Assembly: GCF_014252335.1 (NCBI RefSeq)
Contig: NZ_CP059218.1
Location: 23,564 to 87,563, forward strand
Length of the DNA: 64,000 nucleotides
Source: Blattabacterium cuenoti
GTDB taxonomy: Bacteria > Bacteroidota > Bacteroidia > Flavobacteriales > Blattabacteriaceae
Direction: 5' to 3'
Shown here: positions 44,702 through 57,326 of the stretch, in pieces
How positions within the stretch are numbered: the stretch's first letter is position 1
How the letters are laid out: the number at the start of each line of letters is the position of its first letter
The notes under the pieces: model-generated
Seen by the model: the letters and a program-made list of their open reading frames with translations, nothing else
Databases searched by the model: none
Told to the model about the DNA's origin: nothing
Translations under genes and position numbers: made by a program

Positions 44702-45487
44702 ATGATACATTCAAAACTCATAATTAATTATATTATTACTTGGTTGAAAAAGTACATAAAAAAATCCAAATCGAATGGATTTATTCTTGGAATATCCGGT
44801 GGAATTGATTCTGCATTAACTTCCACATTAGTTGCAATGACCAAAAAACCCACTTTAATCTTAGAAATGCCAATTTTAGATAAAAAAAATAATTTATCTA
44901 AACAACATATACAATTTTTAAAAAAAAAATTTGAAAATATTTATCACTTAGAAAAAAACTTATACCAATTATATATTTTATTTTCTGAAATAATGGATGA
45001 ACCAAATCAAATTAAACAACAAAAATATTTATTAGCATTAGCTAATTTGCAATCCCGTTTAAGAATGATCACATTATATTATTACGCAAATATTCATAAT
45101 TATTTAGTAGTAGGGACTGGAAATAAAATAGAAGATTTTGGAGTAGGATTTTTTACAAAATATGGAGATGGTGGTGTAGATATACTGCCTATTGGAGATT
45201 TGACTAAATCTGAAGTGAAAATATTATCTAAAGAACTTAATATTATTTCTTCTATACAAAATGCTATTCCTAAAGATGGATTATGGCAAGATCAAAGATC
45301 TGATGAAGATCAATTAAATGCTACTTATAAAGAATTAGAATGGGCAATGAAAAATGATAAAAATCATATTCGTATAACAAATAAAAAATATAATATTATT
45401 AATATATATAAAAATTTACATCAAAAAAATCAACATAAAATGATCTCTATTCCAATTTGTGTAATTCCTAATACTTTCAAATATTAA
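44702..45487 (+). CDS. nadE: NAD+ synthase (ammonia-dependent type)
   Basis: NadE amidates nicotinic acid adenine dinucleotide to NAD+. The 261-aa protein carries the ATP pyrophosphatase loop SGGIDSA (32-38) and the conserved substrate loop VVGTGNKIEDFGVGFFTKYG with GDGGVDILPIGDLTKSEV. It has no N-terminal nitrilase/glutaminase domain, so free ammonia is the likely nitrogen source, which would suit a nitrogen-recycling symbiont. It is single, without obvious operon partners. Confidence 0.93.
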   Translation: MIHSKLIINYIITWLKKYIKKSKSNGFILGISGGIDSALTSTLVAMTKKPTLILEMPILDKKNNLSKQHIQFLKKKFENIYHLEKNLYQLYILFSEIMDEPNQIKQQKYLLALANLQSRLRMITLYYYANIHNYLVVGTGNKIEDFGVGFFTKYGDGGVDILPIGDLTKSEVKILSKELNIISSIQNAIPKDGLWQDQRSDEDQLNATYKELEWAMKNDKNHIRITNKKYNIINIYKNLHQKNQHKMISIPICVIPNTFKY

Positions 45488-45581
45488 AATTAAATATTAT
45501 ACAAATTTATGTTTATACTACTATCTTTATAATATTTATTTTTATTAGTCTACTCTACACAAAATAATCAATACCATTCAT

Positions 45582-47104
<1,523 letters not shown>

Positions 47105-47108
<4 letters not shown>

Positions 47109-48250
47109 TCAATTAAAGCATTATCAATATCCTCTATTAGATCATCTATATTTTCTATTCCAATAGATAATCTAATCAGAGACTCTTGAATCCCATTTTT
47201 AATTCTAATATCTAATGGAGTAGATTTATGTGTCATAGTAGATGGATGACAAATTAAGCTTTTTGTTCCTCCTAAACTTTCTGCTAGTTTAAATAATTTA
47301 GTAGAAGTTACTATTTTTTTTGCAGCATCTAATGTATCATTTTTTAAACTAAAAGATACAATACCACCAAAATATTTTTGTTGTTTTTTAGCTATATTAT
47401 AATTTTTATGACTTATTAATCCAGGATAATAAATTTTATCAATAATTTTTTTGTTTTTTAAAAAATAAGCCATTTTCATAGCATTTTTAGATTGTTGTTT
47501 GATTCTAAGATATAAAGTCTGACAACCTCGAATAGTTAACCAAGAATCAATCGGGGATAATATTCCTCCAGTTGAATTTTGAATATATTTTAATGTATCA
47601 TATAATTTTGGATTTTTCACGATAATTAATCCTGCTAATACATCTGAATGTCCAGCTAAATATTTTGTTGCACTGTGAATCACTATATCTGATCCTAAAT
47701 TTAGTGGTTTTTGAATAATAGGAGTAGCAAATGTATTATCTACTACTATTAAAATATTTGAATTAATTTTTTTGACATTACAACTAATTTTTTGTATATC
47801 TGATATTTTTAATGTAGGGTTGGTTGGAGTTTCTAACCATATCATTTTTGTTTTTGAAGAAATATGTGGTAATATATTAGTTAAACAAGAAGTATCTACA
47901 AAATGAGTGTAAATGCCTAATTTTTTATATAAATTTAATAACCTAAATGTTCCACCATAAATATCATCAACAGCAATAATTTCATCTCCATTACTTAATA
48001 ATTTGACTGTAGCATCTATAGCAGCTAATCCCGAAGCAAATGCTAATCCTGCATATCCTACTTCTAAATTTTTGATTATATTTTCTAATACTTTTCTAGT
48101 TGGATTATTAGTTCGTGTATAATCATATCCTTTATGAATACCTGGTTCTTGTTGAACAAAAGTAGAAGTTTGATATATGGGAGTGGAAATTGCCCCAGTA
48201 AGAGGATCTGATAAAATATTTTGAATTAATTGTGTTTCTTCCTTCATCAT
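47105..48250 (-). CDS. metB: cystathionine gamma-synthase/lyase family PLP enzyme
   Basis: The 381-aa protein is a trans-sulfuration enzyme of the Cys/Met metabolism PLP family. The Schiff-base lysine is K196 in HSATKYLAGHSD; the cofactor contacts YTRTNNPTR (44-52) and FASGLAA are intact, as is the C-terminal SLGGTKSLICHPSTMTH. Synthase and lyase activities are hard to separate by eye, so the metB symbol is the likelier of two choices (the other being a cystathionine gamma-lyase). It overlaps the end of cysS by four bases and is divergent to atpB. Confidence 0.87.
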
Positions 48251-48358
48251 AACATTGTTTTAGCATAATTTTTATCAAATTGCAGATAAATAAAATGAAT
48301 ATTTATATGCAAAAATAAAATTTATTATATTATATATATCATTAAAAGTTAAATTAAT

Positions 48359-49399
48359 TTGTTAAAAAAATTATTAAAAATTTTATTATCTCTTTTAATT
48401 ATCATACCAATAACTTCTAATTGTTCCCATTACCATAATAATAATAGATTAGATATATCTAAAATTATTTTAGAACACATATTAGATTCTCACGATTGGC
48501 ATATAGTAAATAATAAAATTATTTTACCACTACCAATTATTTTATTAAATAAAAATAAAAAATTAGAAATCTTTACATCAAATCAATTTTATAATGGAAA
48601 ATTAGTGAAAGGAAAAAATAATTTTTATAAAATGTTTAAAGAACAAATATATATTACTAATTATAAAGGAGAATTAAAAATGAATAATAAAGGAAGTCCA
48701 ATCAATGATATACCAATATTAGATTTATCTATTACCAAAAATATTGTATCTATAATATTATCTATTATAATATTATTTGTAATTTTTATAAAAATGGTAT
48801 ATAGTTATAAAAGTTTTCATAATACATGGTCTTTAGGCATTTTATTAGAATTTTTAATATTATTTATTAGAGATGAAATAGTTATTCCAAATATTGGAAA
48901 TACAAAATATAGAAAATATTTACCTTTTTTATTAACTCTATTTTTTTTTATATTAATTAATAATTTAATTGGATTAATTCCTGGATTTCCAAATGTTACA
49001 GGAAATATTAATATAACCTTTGTACTTTCTGCAATAGTTTTTTTTATAATGAATTTATCTTCTAATAAACATTATTGGAAACATTTATTATGGATGCCTA
49101 ATGTTCCAATTTTGATTAAAATAATATTGGCACCAATAGAATTTATAGGAATATTTATTCGTCCTATGACTTTATGTATTCGTTTATTTGCTAATATTAC
49201 AGCAGGACATATTGTTATTTTAAGTTTTATTTGTTTAATTTTTATTTTTAAAAGTTTGTGGATTGCAAGTTTTTCTATTATTTTTGGTTTTTTCATATTT
49301 TTACTAGAAATAATGGTTTCTTTTTTACAAGCATTTATATTTACTAATATATCTGCATTATTAATAGGATCTGTTATTAATCATTCATCAAAAAAATAA
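48359..49399 (+). CDS. atpB: ATP synthase F0 subunit a
   Basis: The 346-aa subunit a has the conserved arginine in LCIRLFANITAGH (about 270-282) and five or six membrane helices from about residue 125. As in other Bacteroidota the N-terminus carries a signal-sequence-like start (LKILLSLLIIIPITSNCS) and a hydrophilic extension of about 100 residues. The start is TTG at 48359; the next methionine would remove the signal. It opens the atpBEFHAG cluster, divergent from metB. Confidence 0.93.
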   Translation: MLKKLLKILLSLLIIIPITSNCSHYHNNNRLDISKIILEHILDSHDWHIVNNKIILPLPIILLNKNKKLEIFTSNQFYNGKLVKGKNNFYKMFKEQIYITNYKGELKMNNKGSPINDIPILDLSITKNIVSIILSIIILFVIFIKMVYSYKSFHNTWSLGILLEFLILFIRDEIVIPNIGNTKYRKYLPFLLTLFFFILINNLIGLIPGFPNVTGNINITFVLSAIVFFIMNLSSNKHYWKHLLWMPNVPILIKIILAPIEFIGIFIRPMTLCIRLFANITAGHIVILSFICLIFIFKSLWIASFSIIFGFFIFLLEIMVSFLQAFIFTNISALLIGSVINHSSKK

Positions 49400-49409
49400 T
49401 AATTATCAT

Positions 49410-49634
49410 ATGATAGATTTAATTTATTCAGGATTAGCAGCTTTAGGAGCTGGATTAGCGGTACTAGGAGCTGGATTAGGAATTGGAAAAATTGGAAGTT
49501 CGGCTATGGATGCTATATCTAGACAGCCAGAATCTTCAGAAAAAATACAAAATGCCATGATTATAGCAGCTGCTTTGATTGAAGGTGCTGCTTTATTTGG
49601 AATAGTTACTGCCTTATTAGCTGTATTTAAATAG
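49410..49634 (+). CDS. atpE: ATP synthase F0 subunit c
   Basis: A 74-aa two-helix hairpin with the loop SRQPE (37-41) and the ion-binding carboxylate E58 in AALIEGAALFG. No Na+-type glutamine/serine pattern is seen around it, so the ring is probably proton-driven. The first helix has the packed glycine pattern GAGLAVLGAGLGIG. Confidence 0.97.
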   Translation: MIDLIYSGLAALGAGLAVLGAGLGIGKIGSSAMDAISRQPESSEKIQNAMIIAAALIEGAALFGIVTALLAVFK

Positions 49635-49642
49635 TTATCAAT

Positions 49643-50137
49643 ATGGTTGTGGATTTAATGTCTCCTTCTTTTGGATTAATTATATGGCATATTATCATAT
49701 TTTTATGTACAATGTATTTTTTATCTAAATATGCATGGACTCCTATAATAAAATTTATAGATAATAGAGAAAAAACAATTCTAATTTCTATCAAAAATGC
49801 AAAAAAAATTCAAGAAGAATTAATATTATTGGATAAACAAAAACAACAAATTTTAAAAGAAGCAATCAATAAAAGAGATTCGATTATCAAAGAAGCAATG
49901 CAAATAAAAAATAATATACAACAACAAACAATCCAAGATAGCATATTAGAACAAAGAAAAATTATGCATGAAACAAAAAAAATGTTAAGAATAGAAAAAA
50001 AAATAGCTATTCAAGAAATAAAAAATAAAATAGCTTCTGTTTCTATTACAATAGCTGAAACTATACTAAAAAAACAACTTAATCAAAATGATTCTTATCA
50101 AGAAAAATTTATAGAAAATGTTATAAACAATTTATAA
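49643..50137 (+). CDS. atpF: ATP synthase F0 subunit b
   Basis: The 164-aa protein has one N-terminal membrane helix (about 10-30, FGLIIWHIIIFLCTMYFLS) followed by a long lysine/glutamine/glutamate-rich helical stalk, the normal layout of subunit b that holds F1 to F0. The family's KFIDNREKTI junction follows the membrane helix. It lies eight bases after atpE. Confidence 0.94.
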   Translation: MVVDLMSPSFGLIIWHIIIFLCTMYFLSKYAWTPIIKFIDNREKTILISIKNAKKIQEELILLDKQKQQILKEAINKRDSIIKEAMQIKNNIQQQTIQDSILEQRKIMHETKKMLRIEKKIAIQEIKNKIASVSITIAETILKKQLNQNDSYQEKFIENVINNL

Positions 50138-50158
50138 GAATTAGTGATTATATTAATT

Positions 50159-50701
50159 ATGTTGAATCCAAAAATTATTAATAACTATGCTAAAGTGTTG
50201 TTTGAATATTCTATAAAACATGAAAAAAATAGTTGTTTATTTTATAAAAAAATAGAAAAATTATATAATTTTTTACTTATAAATTTTGAATTTCATCAAA
50301 TGTTTATTTCTTCAATCATTTCAAAAAAAACCAAATTAAAAATTATAAAAAAAATTTATTATGATCATGAATTACTCATTTATAAATTTATAAAACTTTT
50401 AATTATACGAAATAGAGAATTCTTTCTGAAAAAAATAATTTATGAATATATAACTATATATAAAAAACACAAAGGATTAATTAATTGTTTATTTATATCA
50501 TCCACTTATATTAATAAAAAAATACAACAATACGTACTTCAAAAAATATTGAATAAAACAACTTATAATATTATTAATAAAATTGATCCATATATTATAG
50601 GGGGATTTATACTTCAAATAGAATGGCAAGAATGGGATTTTAGTGTTAAAAGACAATTATTTAATATTAAAAATAAATTTATAAATAATAATATTGATTA
50701 A
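50159..50701 (+). CDS. atpH: ATP synthase F1 subunit delta
   Basis: I place the start at ATG 50159, giving 180 aa beginning MLNPKIINNYAKVLFEYS, which matches the standard delta N-terminus; an in-frame GTG at 50144 would add five residues. The C-terminal end shows the family pattern IDPYIIGGFILQIEWQEWDFS. The middle is diverged, as is common for delta. It connects the stalk of subunit b to the alpha/beta head. Confidence 0.92.
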   Translation: MLNPKIINNYAKVLFEYSIKHEKNSCLFYKKIEKLYNFLLINFEFHQMFISSIISKKTKLKIIKKIYYDHELLIYKFIKLLIIRNREFFLKKIIYEYITIYKKHKGLINCLFISSTYINKKIQQYVLQKILNKTTYNIINKIDPYIIGGFILQIEWQEWDFSVKRQLFNIKNKFINNNID

Positions 50702-50710
50702 TATCATCAT

Positions 50711-52294
50711 ATGTCAGATATAAAATATTCTGAAATTCCTTCTATTTTAAAAGAACAATTATCAGATTTTAAATATCAAAAACAATTATCAGAATTTGGA
50801 ATTGTTATTCAAATAGGAGATGGAATTGTTAGAGCAATTGGATTGACTACAGTATTTTATGGAGAAATAGTAGAATTTCAAAATCAAACTATAGGAATTG
50901 TATTAAATTTAGAAGACTACTATGTTAGTATAGTTTTATTATCTTCTTCACAAAATATTAAAGAAGGAGATAAAGTGATTCGTACAGGAAATTTTTTTTC
51001 TATTAAAGTAGGTAAAAAAATGTTAGGAAGAGTTATTAATACACTAGGAAATCCTATTGATGGAGAAGGGCCTATATATGGAACATTATTGAATATGCCA
51101 TTAGAAAGAAATGCTCCAGGAATTATATATAGAGAACCAGTAACAGAACCACTACAAACTGGAATTAAATTAATAGATGCAATGATTCCTATAGGTAAAG
51201 GACAAAGAGAATTGATTATTGGAGACAGACAAACAGGTAAAACTACAATAGCTCTTGATATTATTATTAATCAAAAAGAAACATATGAAACTAATCATCC
51301 AGTATATTGTATTTATGTTGCTATTGGACAAAAAGGATCTACTATAGCAAGAATTAAAACATTATTAAAAGAAAAAGGTGCATTATCATACACAATTATA
51401 TTAGCTGCATCAGCATCAGAACCTGCTGCAATACAAGTATATGCACCATTTGCAGGGACCGCTATAGGAGAATATTTTAGAGATACTGGTCATTCTGCTG
51501 TTGTTATATATGATGATTTATCAAAACAAGCAGTAGCTTATAGAGAAATTTCATTATTATTAAGAAGACCACCTGGAAGAGAAGCATATCCAGGAGATAT
51601 ATTTTATCTACATTCACGTTTATTAGAAAGATCAGCTAAAATTATTACAGATCAAAATATTGCTAAAAATATTAATAATCTTCCAGAAGATTTAAAAGAT
51701 AAAGTCAAAAGTGGAGGCTCATTGACTGCTATTCCTATTGTTGAAACTCAATCTGGAGATGTATCATCTTACATTCCAACTAATGTTATTTCTATTACTG
51801 ATGGACAGATTTTTTTAGAAAAAGATTTATTTAATTCTGGTATACGTCCTGCAATTAATGAAGGAATATCGGTATCTCGAGTTGGAGGGGCAGCACAAAT
51901 TAAATCAATGAGAAAAATTTCTGGGACTTTAAAACTCGATCAAGCACAATTTAGAGAATTAGAATCTTTTTCCAAATTTTCATCTGAATTAGATCCACAT
52001 ACCATGGCAATAATAGAAAAAGGAAAAAGAAATATGGAAATTTTAAAACAATCACCATATTCTCCATATAATATATCTGATCAAATAGCTATTATATATG
52101 CAGGTACTACAAATCTTTTAAAAAAAATTCCTATTGATAAAATTTCTTCTTTTGAAAAAGAGTATCTTTTTTATTTAAATGAACAATATAAAGATTTATT
52201 ACACAAACTAAGATTAGGAATTATTAATGAAGACATTACGAATACATTAAAAAATGTTGTTACAGAATTAAGTACAAAATATTTATCATCTTAA
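50711..52294 (+). CDS. atpA: ATP synthase F1 subunit alpha
   Basis: The 527-aa alpha subunit has Walker A GDRQTGKT at 171-178, the family block [33 protein letters not shown] and the [14 protein letters not shown] signature near 380-395. It forms the non-catalytic sites of the F1 head. The beta and epsilon subunits (atpD, atpC) are not in this cluster, which is usual in Bacteroidota. Confidence 0.98.
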   Translation: MSDIKYSEIPSILKEQLSDFKYQKQLSEFGIVIQIGDGIVRAIGLTTVFYGEIVEFQNQTIGIVLNLEDYYVSIVLLSSSQNIKEGDKVIRTGNFFSIKVGKKMLGRVINTLGNPIDGEGPIYGTLLNMPLERNAPGIIYREPVTEPLQTGIKLIDAMIPIGKGQRELIIGDRQTGKTTIALDIIINQKETYETNHPVYCIYVAIGQKGSTIARIKTLLKEKGALSYTIILAASASEPAAIQVYAPFAGTAIGEYFRDTGHSAVVIYDDLSKQAVAYREISLLLRRPPGREAYPGDIFYLHSRLLERSAKIITDQNIAKNINNLPEDLKDKVKSGGSLTAIPIVETQSGDVSSYIPTNVISITDGQIFLEKDLFNSGIRPAINEGISVSRVGGAAQIKSMRKISGTLKLDQAQFRELESFSKFSSELDPHTMAIIEKGKRNMEILKQSPYSPYNISDQIAIIYAGTTNLLKKIPIDKISSFEKEYLFYLNEQYKDLLHKLRLGIINEDITNTLKNVVTELSTKYLSS

Positions 52295-52300
52295 TCTAGA

Positions 52301-53215
52301 ATGATTAATCAAAAAGAAATAAAAAAAAGAATTCAATCCATGAATTCTTTAATAAAAACAACAGACGCCATGAAAATGATTTCTGTTGTAAAATTAAGAA
52401 AATGCAAAACACAAAAAATACATATTAATATGTATTTTAATGAAATAAAAAATATTTTGAAAAATTTTATTATTACAAAATGTCAAAATTATAAATTACA
52501 TTTTTTAAAAAACAAAAAATATTTTTTATTTGATCATAATAACAAAAATAAAAAAACATTATTTATTATAATAACTTCTGATCGTGGATTATGTGGATCG
52601 TTTAATTATTCAATATTTAATAAAATTAATACTATTATTGATACTAAATTTTATAAAGAAAATAAAGAAAAATGTTTATTTTTTTCTATAGGAAAAAAAG
52701 GAATAGATTTTTTGTTAAAAAAACAATATCATTTATATCATCATACTAAATTATATAGTAATAATTGTAATAATCACAATATATTATATTTAATACAAAA
52801 ATTAATTAAAGATTTTATTAATAACCAAATTTATGCTATATATATAATTTATAATAAAATACAAAAACATATTTTTTATAAAACAAATTATGAATTATTT
52901 TTACCCATTATTGATTCTGATATTTTACAAATTAACGAAAAAAATTTATTTTCTATAAAAAATGATTTTATTTTAGAATGTTCTACAAAAAAATTTTTAA
53001 ATTACCTGATACCAAATTTTTTAAAATTTAAATTGTTAACAAGGATATTAGATTCTTATACTTCAGAACATACATCTAGAATGATTTCAATGCATAAAGC
53101 AACAGAAAATGCTTATAAAATTAAAGAAGATCTTATATTAAATTATAACAAAGAAAGACAAACTGCTATTACAAAAGAAATACTTGAAATTATTAGTGGA
53201 ATAGACACATTCTAA
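52301..53215 (+). CDS. atpG: ATP synthase F1 subunit gamma
   Basis: The 304-aa central-stalk subunit keeps both conserved ends: the N-terminal helix (KEIKKRIQSMNSLIKTTDAMKMISVVKLRK) and the C-terminal helix (SEHTSRMISMHKATENAY, then RQTAITKEILEIISG). The ITSDRGLCGSFN motif lies near residue 88. The middle is less conserved. It ends at the trpS gene with the stop shared with an upstream in-frame ATG. Confidence 0.96.
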   Translation: MINQKEIKKRIQSMNSLIKTTDAMKMISVVKLRKCKTQKIHINMYFNEIKNILKNFIITKCQNYKLHFLKNKKYFLFDHNNKNKKTLFIIITSDRGLCGSFNYSIFNKINTIIDTKFYKENKEKCLFFSIGKKGIDFLLKKQYHLYHHTKLYSNNCNNHNILYLIQKLIKDFINNQIYAIYIIYNKIQKHIFYKTNYELFLPIIDSDILQINEKNLFSIKNDFILECSTKKFLNYLIPNFLKFKLLTRILDSYTSEHTSRMISMHKATENAYKIKEDLILNYNKERQTAITKEILEIISGIDTF

Positions 53216-53250
53216 TGAATCTTCAGCAAAAAAATTATATAATAATAATT

Positions 53251-54255
53251 ATGAAAAAAAGAATATTAACTGGAATTCAAAGTACTGGTATTCCTCATTT
53301 AGGAAATATTTTAGGGGTTATTATTCCTTCTATAAAACTATTTCAAAAATATGTAAATACAAAACAATTTGTATTTATAGCTGATTTACATTCTTTAATA
53401 CAAGAAAACGATTTAAAAAAAATTCAAAATAATACTTATTATATAGCAGCAGCATGGCTCTCTTTTGGATTAAATATAGAAAAAACTCTATTATATAGAC
53501 AATCAGATGTTTCATCAGAAGTTACAGAGCTTGCTTGGTATATTAATTGTTGTTACCCATATAATAGATTAATTTTATCTCATTCTTTCAAAGAAAGAAA
53601 TAAACAACATGATCAAACCAAAATTAATGTTGGATTACTGACTTATCCTATTTTAATGGCCGCTGATATATTGCTTTATAATGCTGAAATTATTCCTGTT
53701 GGCAAAGATCAATTACAACATATAGAAATTACAAGAAATGCAGCACATAAATTAAATAAAAAAATAGGTAAAAAACTCTTTTTATTACCGATACCATATT
53801 TTCATAAAACAACCATGTTAATTCCTGGAATAAATGGATATAAAATGAGTAAATCCAAAAATAATTATATTAATATTTTTTCTTCAGATGATAATTTAAA
53901 AAAACAAATAATGAGTATTAAAACCGATAATAAATTATTTAAAGATAAAAAAAATCCTGATCAAAGTATTATTATATCATTATATAAATTAATAGCTGAT
54001 AAAAATCAAGTAGAAAAAATGAAAACAAAATATTTAGAAGGACAATATGGATATTTAGAAGCTAAATTAACGTTATATAAATGTTTGATAGAAACGTTTT
54101 CATTGGAAAGAAAAAAATTTGCATCTTTCATAAACAATAAAGCATTATTAGATAATATATTATATTCAGGTGCTAAACAAGCAAAAGTTATAGCTAATCA
54201 AAGATTAAATAAAATTAGAAAACATTTTAGATTCAAAAAAATTTTTAATATATAA
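53251..54255 (+). CDS. trpS: tryptophanyl-tRNA synthetase
   Basis: TrpS charges tRNA-Trp. I place the start at ATG 53251, giving 334 aa with MKKRILTGIQSTGIPHLGN at the very beginning, as in relatives; an ATG at 53215 would add 12 unlikely residues overlapping atpG. Signatures are HLGN (16-19) and KMSKSKNN. The GKDQLQHIEITRNAAHKLN stretch is typical of the active site. Length is normal. Confidence 0.96.
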   Translation: MKKRILTGIQSTGIPHLGNILGVIIPSIKLFQKYVNTKQFVFIADLHSLIQENDLKKIQNNTYYIAAAWLSFGLNIEKTLLYRQSDVSSEVTELAWYINCCYPYNRLILSHSFKERNKQHDQTKINVGLLTYPILMAADILLYNAEIIPVGKDQLQHIEITRNAAHKLNKKIGKKLFLLPIPYFHKTTMLIPGINGYKMSKSKNNYINIFSSDDNLKKQIMSIKTDNKLFKDKKNPDQSIIISLYKLIADKNQVEKMKTKYLEGQYGYLEAKLTLYKCLIETFSLERKKFASFINNKALLDNILYSGAKQAKVIANQRLNKIRKHFRFKKIFNI

Positions 54256-54338
54256 TATGTTACATAATATATAGCAAAAATTTTGCTTGATTATCATTAT
54301 TAAATTATTCATTTTAAGATTAAAAATATTTTTTTGTT

Positions 54339-54911
54339 ATGAATATAAAACAAGAAAATTCTGAAAAACAAAATTCTAAAAATATGAACAAATTATCTAA
54401 TTGTTCATGTAAACCACAAACAAAACAAGACAATCATAATACCATAAATGTAAAATATAAAGAAGAATTTATTCTTCTACAAGAACAATTTAAAAAAGAA
54501 AAAGACAAATTTCTGCGAATTTTTGCAGAATTTGAAAATTATAAAAAAAGGATTCAAAAAGAAAGAATAGAACTATTTAGAATCACTAATCAACAAATGA
54601 TGATAGATTTAATTCCTATATTAGATGATTTTGAACGAAGTATAAAAGAATTGAAAAAATATAAAGAAAATATTTTACTAAAAGGTGTTTTACTAATACA
54701 AGAAAAACTAATAAACATTTTAAATCAAAAAGGTCTTAGTAAAATTCAAATTAAACAAGGAGATGATTTCAATACAGATTTTCATAATGCAATTAACCAA
54801 ACTACAGTTTTAAAAGATAATTTAAAAGGAAAAATTATAGAAATTGTGGAAGATGGTTATTTATTACAAGACAAAGTCATACGACATGCTAAAGTTATTA
54901 CTGGAAAATAA
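54339..54911 (+). CDS. grpE: nucleotide exchange factor GrpE
   Basis: The 190-aa protein has a charged N-terminus, a long coiled-coil helix (about 42-100, with the FAEFENYKKRIQKER signature) and a C-terminal beta domain. GrpE releases ADP from DnaK. It lies 24 bases before dnaJ, the usual grpE-dnaJ pairing; dnaK is not in the window. Most of the sequence matches the family. Confidence 0.95.
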   Translation: MNIKQENSEKQNSKNMNKLSNCSCKPQTKQDNHNTINVKYKEEFILLQEQFKKEKDKFLRIFAEFENYKKRIQKERIELFRITNQQMMIDLIPILDDFERSIKELKKYKENILLKGVLLIQEKLINILNQKGLSKIQIKQGDDFNTDFHNAINQTTVLKDNLKGKIIEIVEDGYLLQDKVIRHAKVITGK

Positions 54912-54935
54912 AGTAAAAAATAAAAAAATTTTTTC

Positions 54936-56057
54936 ATGGTAAAACGAGATTATTACGAAGTATTAGGAGTACCCAAACATGCTACTTTAAATGATATCAA
55001 AAAAGCCTATCGAAAATTAGCAATTAAATATCATCCTGATAAAAATCCAAAAAATCAAAAAAAAGCAGAAGAAAAATTTAAAGAAGCAGCAGAAGCCTAC
55101 GAAGTATTAAGCAATGATAAGAAAAAACAACGCTATGATAAATTTGGACATACAGGTATGAAAGGATCTTATACCAATATGAATATGGACGATATTTTTA
55201 CAAATTTCGGTGATATATTTGCAGATGCATTTGGTAGTGGATTTACTACTGGTAGTTTTAGTTTCGGAAAACATTCCAGAAATGAAACTATAATGAAAGG
55301 AAGCAATCTTAGAATTAGAGTAAAATTATCTTTAGAAGAAATAGCAACTGGAATATCAAAAACAATTAAGGTACTCAAAATGAAAATCGCTGATGGATTG
55401 AAATTTATTCAATGTAAATTTTGTAATGGAACAGGACAAAAAATTCGTATTACTAATACAATTTTAGGAAAAATGCAAACTGCTACTCAATGTAATATAT
55501 GTGATGGAATTGGTAAACAAATTGAAAATATTCCATATGGAGCTAATAAATATGGCTTAATTCAAAAAGAAGAAGTAGTAAATATAAAAATTCCTGCTGG
55601 ATTAACAGAAGGAATTCAATTAAAAGTGTCAGGAAAAGGTAATGATGCTCCATTTAATGGAATTTCTGGAGATTTAATAATATTAATTGAGGAATTACCT
55701 CATTCTAAATTTAAAAGAGAAGGTAGTAATCTTCATTATAATTTATATATATCTTTTTCTGATGCTGTATTAGGTGTGTATAAAGAAATCCCTACTCTTA
55801 ACGGAAAAGCAAGAATTAAAATTGCATCTGGAACACAATCTGGAAAAACATTAAGATTAAAAAATAAAGGAATTCCAAAAATTGAAGGATATGGTATAGG
55901 TAGTCTATTTATTCATGTAAATGTTTGGACTCCAAAAAAAATGAATGAAGAACAAAAACAATTTTTTGAAAAAATGAGAAAAAATGAGAATTTTTTACCA
56001 CCTACTAATAGTTCTGTAAAATCTTTTTTTGATTATGTAAGAGATATTTTTTCTTAA
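54936..56057 (+). CDS. dnaJ: chaperone DnaJ (with two of the four zinc-finger repeats)
   Basis: The 373-aa co-chaperone has an intact J domain with HPD at 33-35, a glycine/phenylalanine-rich segment (about 75-125), and C-terminal substrate-binding domains. Only two CXXCXGXG repeats are present (CKFCNGTG and CNICDGIG), where E. coli DnaJ has four. This may be the normal Bacteroidota arrangement, since the flanking sequence is not visibly broken. It stimulates DnaK ATPase and delivers clients. Confidence 0.95.
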   Translation: MVKRDYYEVLGVPKHATLNDIKKAYRKLAIKYHPDKNPKNQKKAEEKFKEAAEAYEVLSNDKKKQRYDKFGHTGMKGSYTNMNMDDIFTNFGDIFADAFGSGFTTGSFSFGKHSRNETIMKGSNLRIRVKLSLEEIATGISKTIKVLKMKIADGLKFIQCKFCNGTGQKIRITNTILGKMQTATQCNICDGIGKQIENIPYGANKYGLIQKEEVVNIKIPAGLTEGIQLKVSGKGNDAPFNGISGDLIILIEELPHSKFKREGSNLHYNLYISFSDAVLGVYKEIPTLNGKARIKIASGTQSGKTLRLKNKGIPKIEGYGIGSLFIHVNVWTPKKMNEEQKQFFEKMRKNENFLPPTNSSVKSFFDYVRDIFS

Positions 56058-56079
56058 AATTTAGTTATCAACATTGTTA

Positions 56080-57243
56080 ATGTATAAATATAAAGTAGTA
56101 GTAGCCCTGTCAGGTGGAGTAGATTCTAGTGTAGCAGCTTTAATCTTAAAAAAACAAGGATATAATGTAATTGGATTATTTATAAATACTTGGGATAATC
56201 ATGATGATGATTGTAATATGTTGACATGTAATTGGAAAGAAGATAGTATATATGCAATGTTAGTAGCAAATAAATTAAATATTCCATTTCAAATAATAGA
56301 AATGAAAAATGAATATAAACAAAATATTATCAATTACATGTTTAAAGGATATAAATCAGGTATTACTCCTAATCCTGATATTATGTGTAATAGTAAAATA
56401 AAATTTGATTGTTTTTTAAAACAAGCTATGAATTTAGGAGCAGATTTTATTGCAACTGGACATTATGTAAATAAACAATATATTATCAAAAATAATAAAA
56501 TTATTTATAGATTATTAATTGGAACAGATTCTAATAAAGATCAATCTTATTTTTTATGTCAACTAAAACAATATCAATTATCAAAATCTATTTTTCCTTT
56601 AGGTAAATTAACAAAAAAAGAAGTTAGACAAATAGCTAATAAAAGTGGATTATGTAATGCAGATAAAAAAGATTCTCAAGGTTTATGTTTTTTAGGAAAA
56701 ATTAATTTATATCAATTTTTACAACAAAAAATACCAAAAAAAACAGGTGAAATCATCAATATTGATTCAAATGCTTCTTGTATTGATAATCATAATAACA
56801 TTAATAGACAACCAAAATATTGTAAATCAGATGGAAAAATAATAGGATATCATAATGGATATCAATTTTTTACAAAAGGACAAAGAAAAGGATTATCTAT
56901 AGGGGGATTGAAACATCCTATTTTTGTTATTGAAACAGATATAAAACACAATATTGTTTATACAGGAATGGGAAGACAACATCCTGGATTATATGATAAA
57001 TCTTTATTTATTAAACAAAAAAATATTCATTGGATAAGAGATGATTATACTATGTTAGATGGAGATATAATGAAAGTTCTTTGTAGAACTCGTTATAGAC
57101 AACCTTTACAACAAGCTATTCTAAACAAAATTCCAAATGGAATGTTAATCGAATTTAAAACTATGCAATTTGCTATTACTAAAGGACAATTTGCGGCATG
57201 GTATATAAACAAAGAATTAATAGGATCTGGTATCATATCATGA
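56080..57243 (+). CDS. mnmA: tRNA 2-thiouridine(34) synthase MnmA
   Basis: MnmA thiolates U34 of Lys, Glu and Gln tRNAs using a persulfide relay. I place the start at ATG 56080 (387 aa, MYKYKVVVALSGGVDSS), two codons inside an in-frame TTG. The PP-loop SGGVDSS is at 11-17; the two catalytic cysteines are in PDIMCNSKIKF and SQGLCFLG. Length is normal. It precedes the ilv cluster by a 118-base gap containing a palindrome. Confidence 0.96.
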   Translation: MYKYKVVVALSGGVDSSVAALILKKQGYNVIGLFINTWDNHDDDCNMLTCNWKEDSIYAMLVANKLNIPFQIIEMKNEYKQNIINYMFKGYKSGITPNPDIMCNSKIKFDCFLKQAMNLGADFIATGHYVNKQYIIKNNKIIYRLLIGTDSNKDQSYFLCQLKQYQLSKSIFPLGKLTKKEVRQIANKSGLCNADKKDSQGLCFLGKINLYQFLQQKIPKKTGEIINIDSNASCIDNHNNINRQPKYCKSDGKIIGYHNGYQFFTKGQRKGLSIGGLKHPIFVIETDIKHNIVYTGMGRQHPGLYDKSLFIKQKNIHWIRDDYTMLDGDIMKVLCRTRYRQPLQQAILNKIPNGMLIEFKTMQFAITKGQFAAWYINKELIGSGIIS

Positions 57244-57326
57244 AAAAAAAATACAAAATTCTTTTATATCACCTATTTTTTTCATATTTTTATATACTTC
57301 TTCGTATTCGTATTTCTATTTATCTG

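Noticed and set aside
48359-53215. Broken ATP synthase operon because atpD and atpC are absent
   Set aside because: Separate location of atpDC is usual in Bacteroidota, so this is not evidence of loss.
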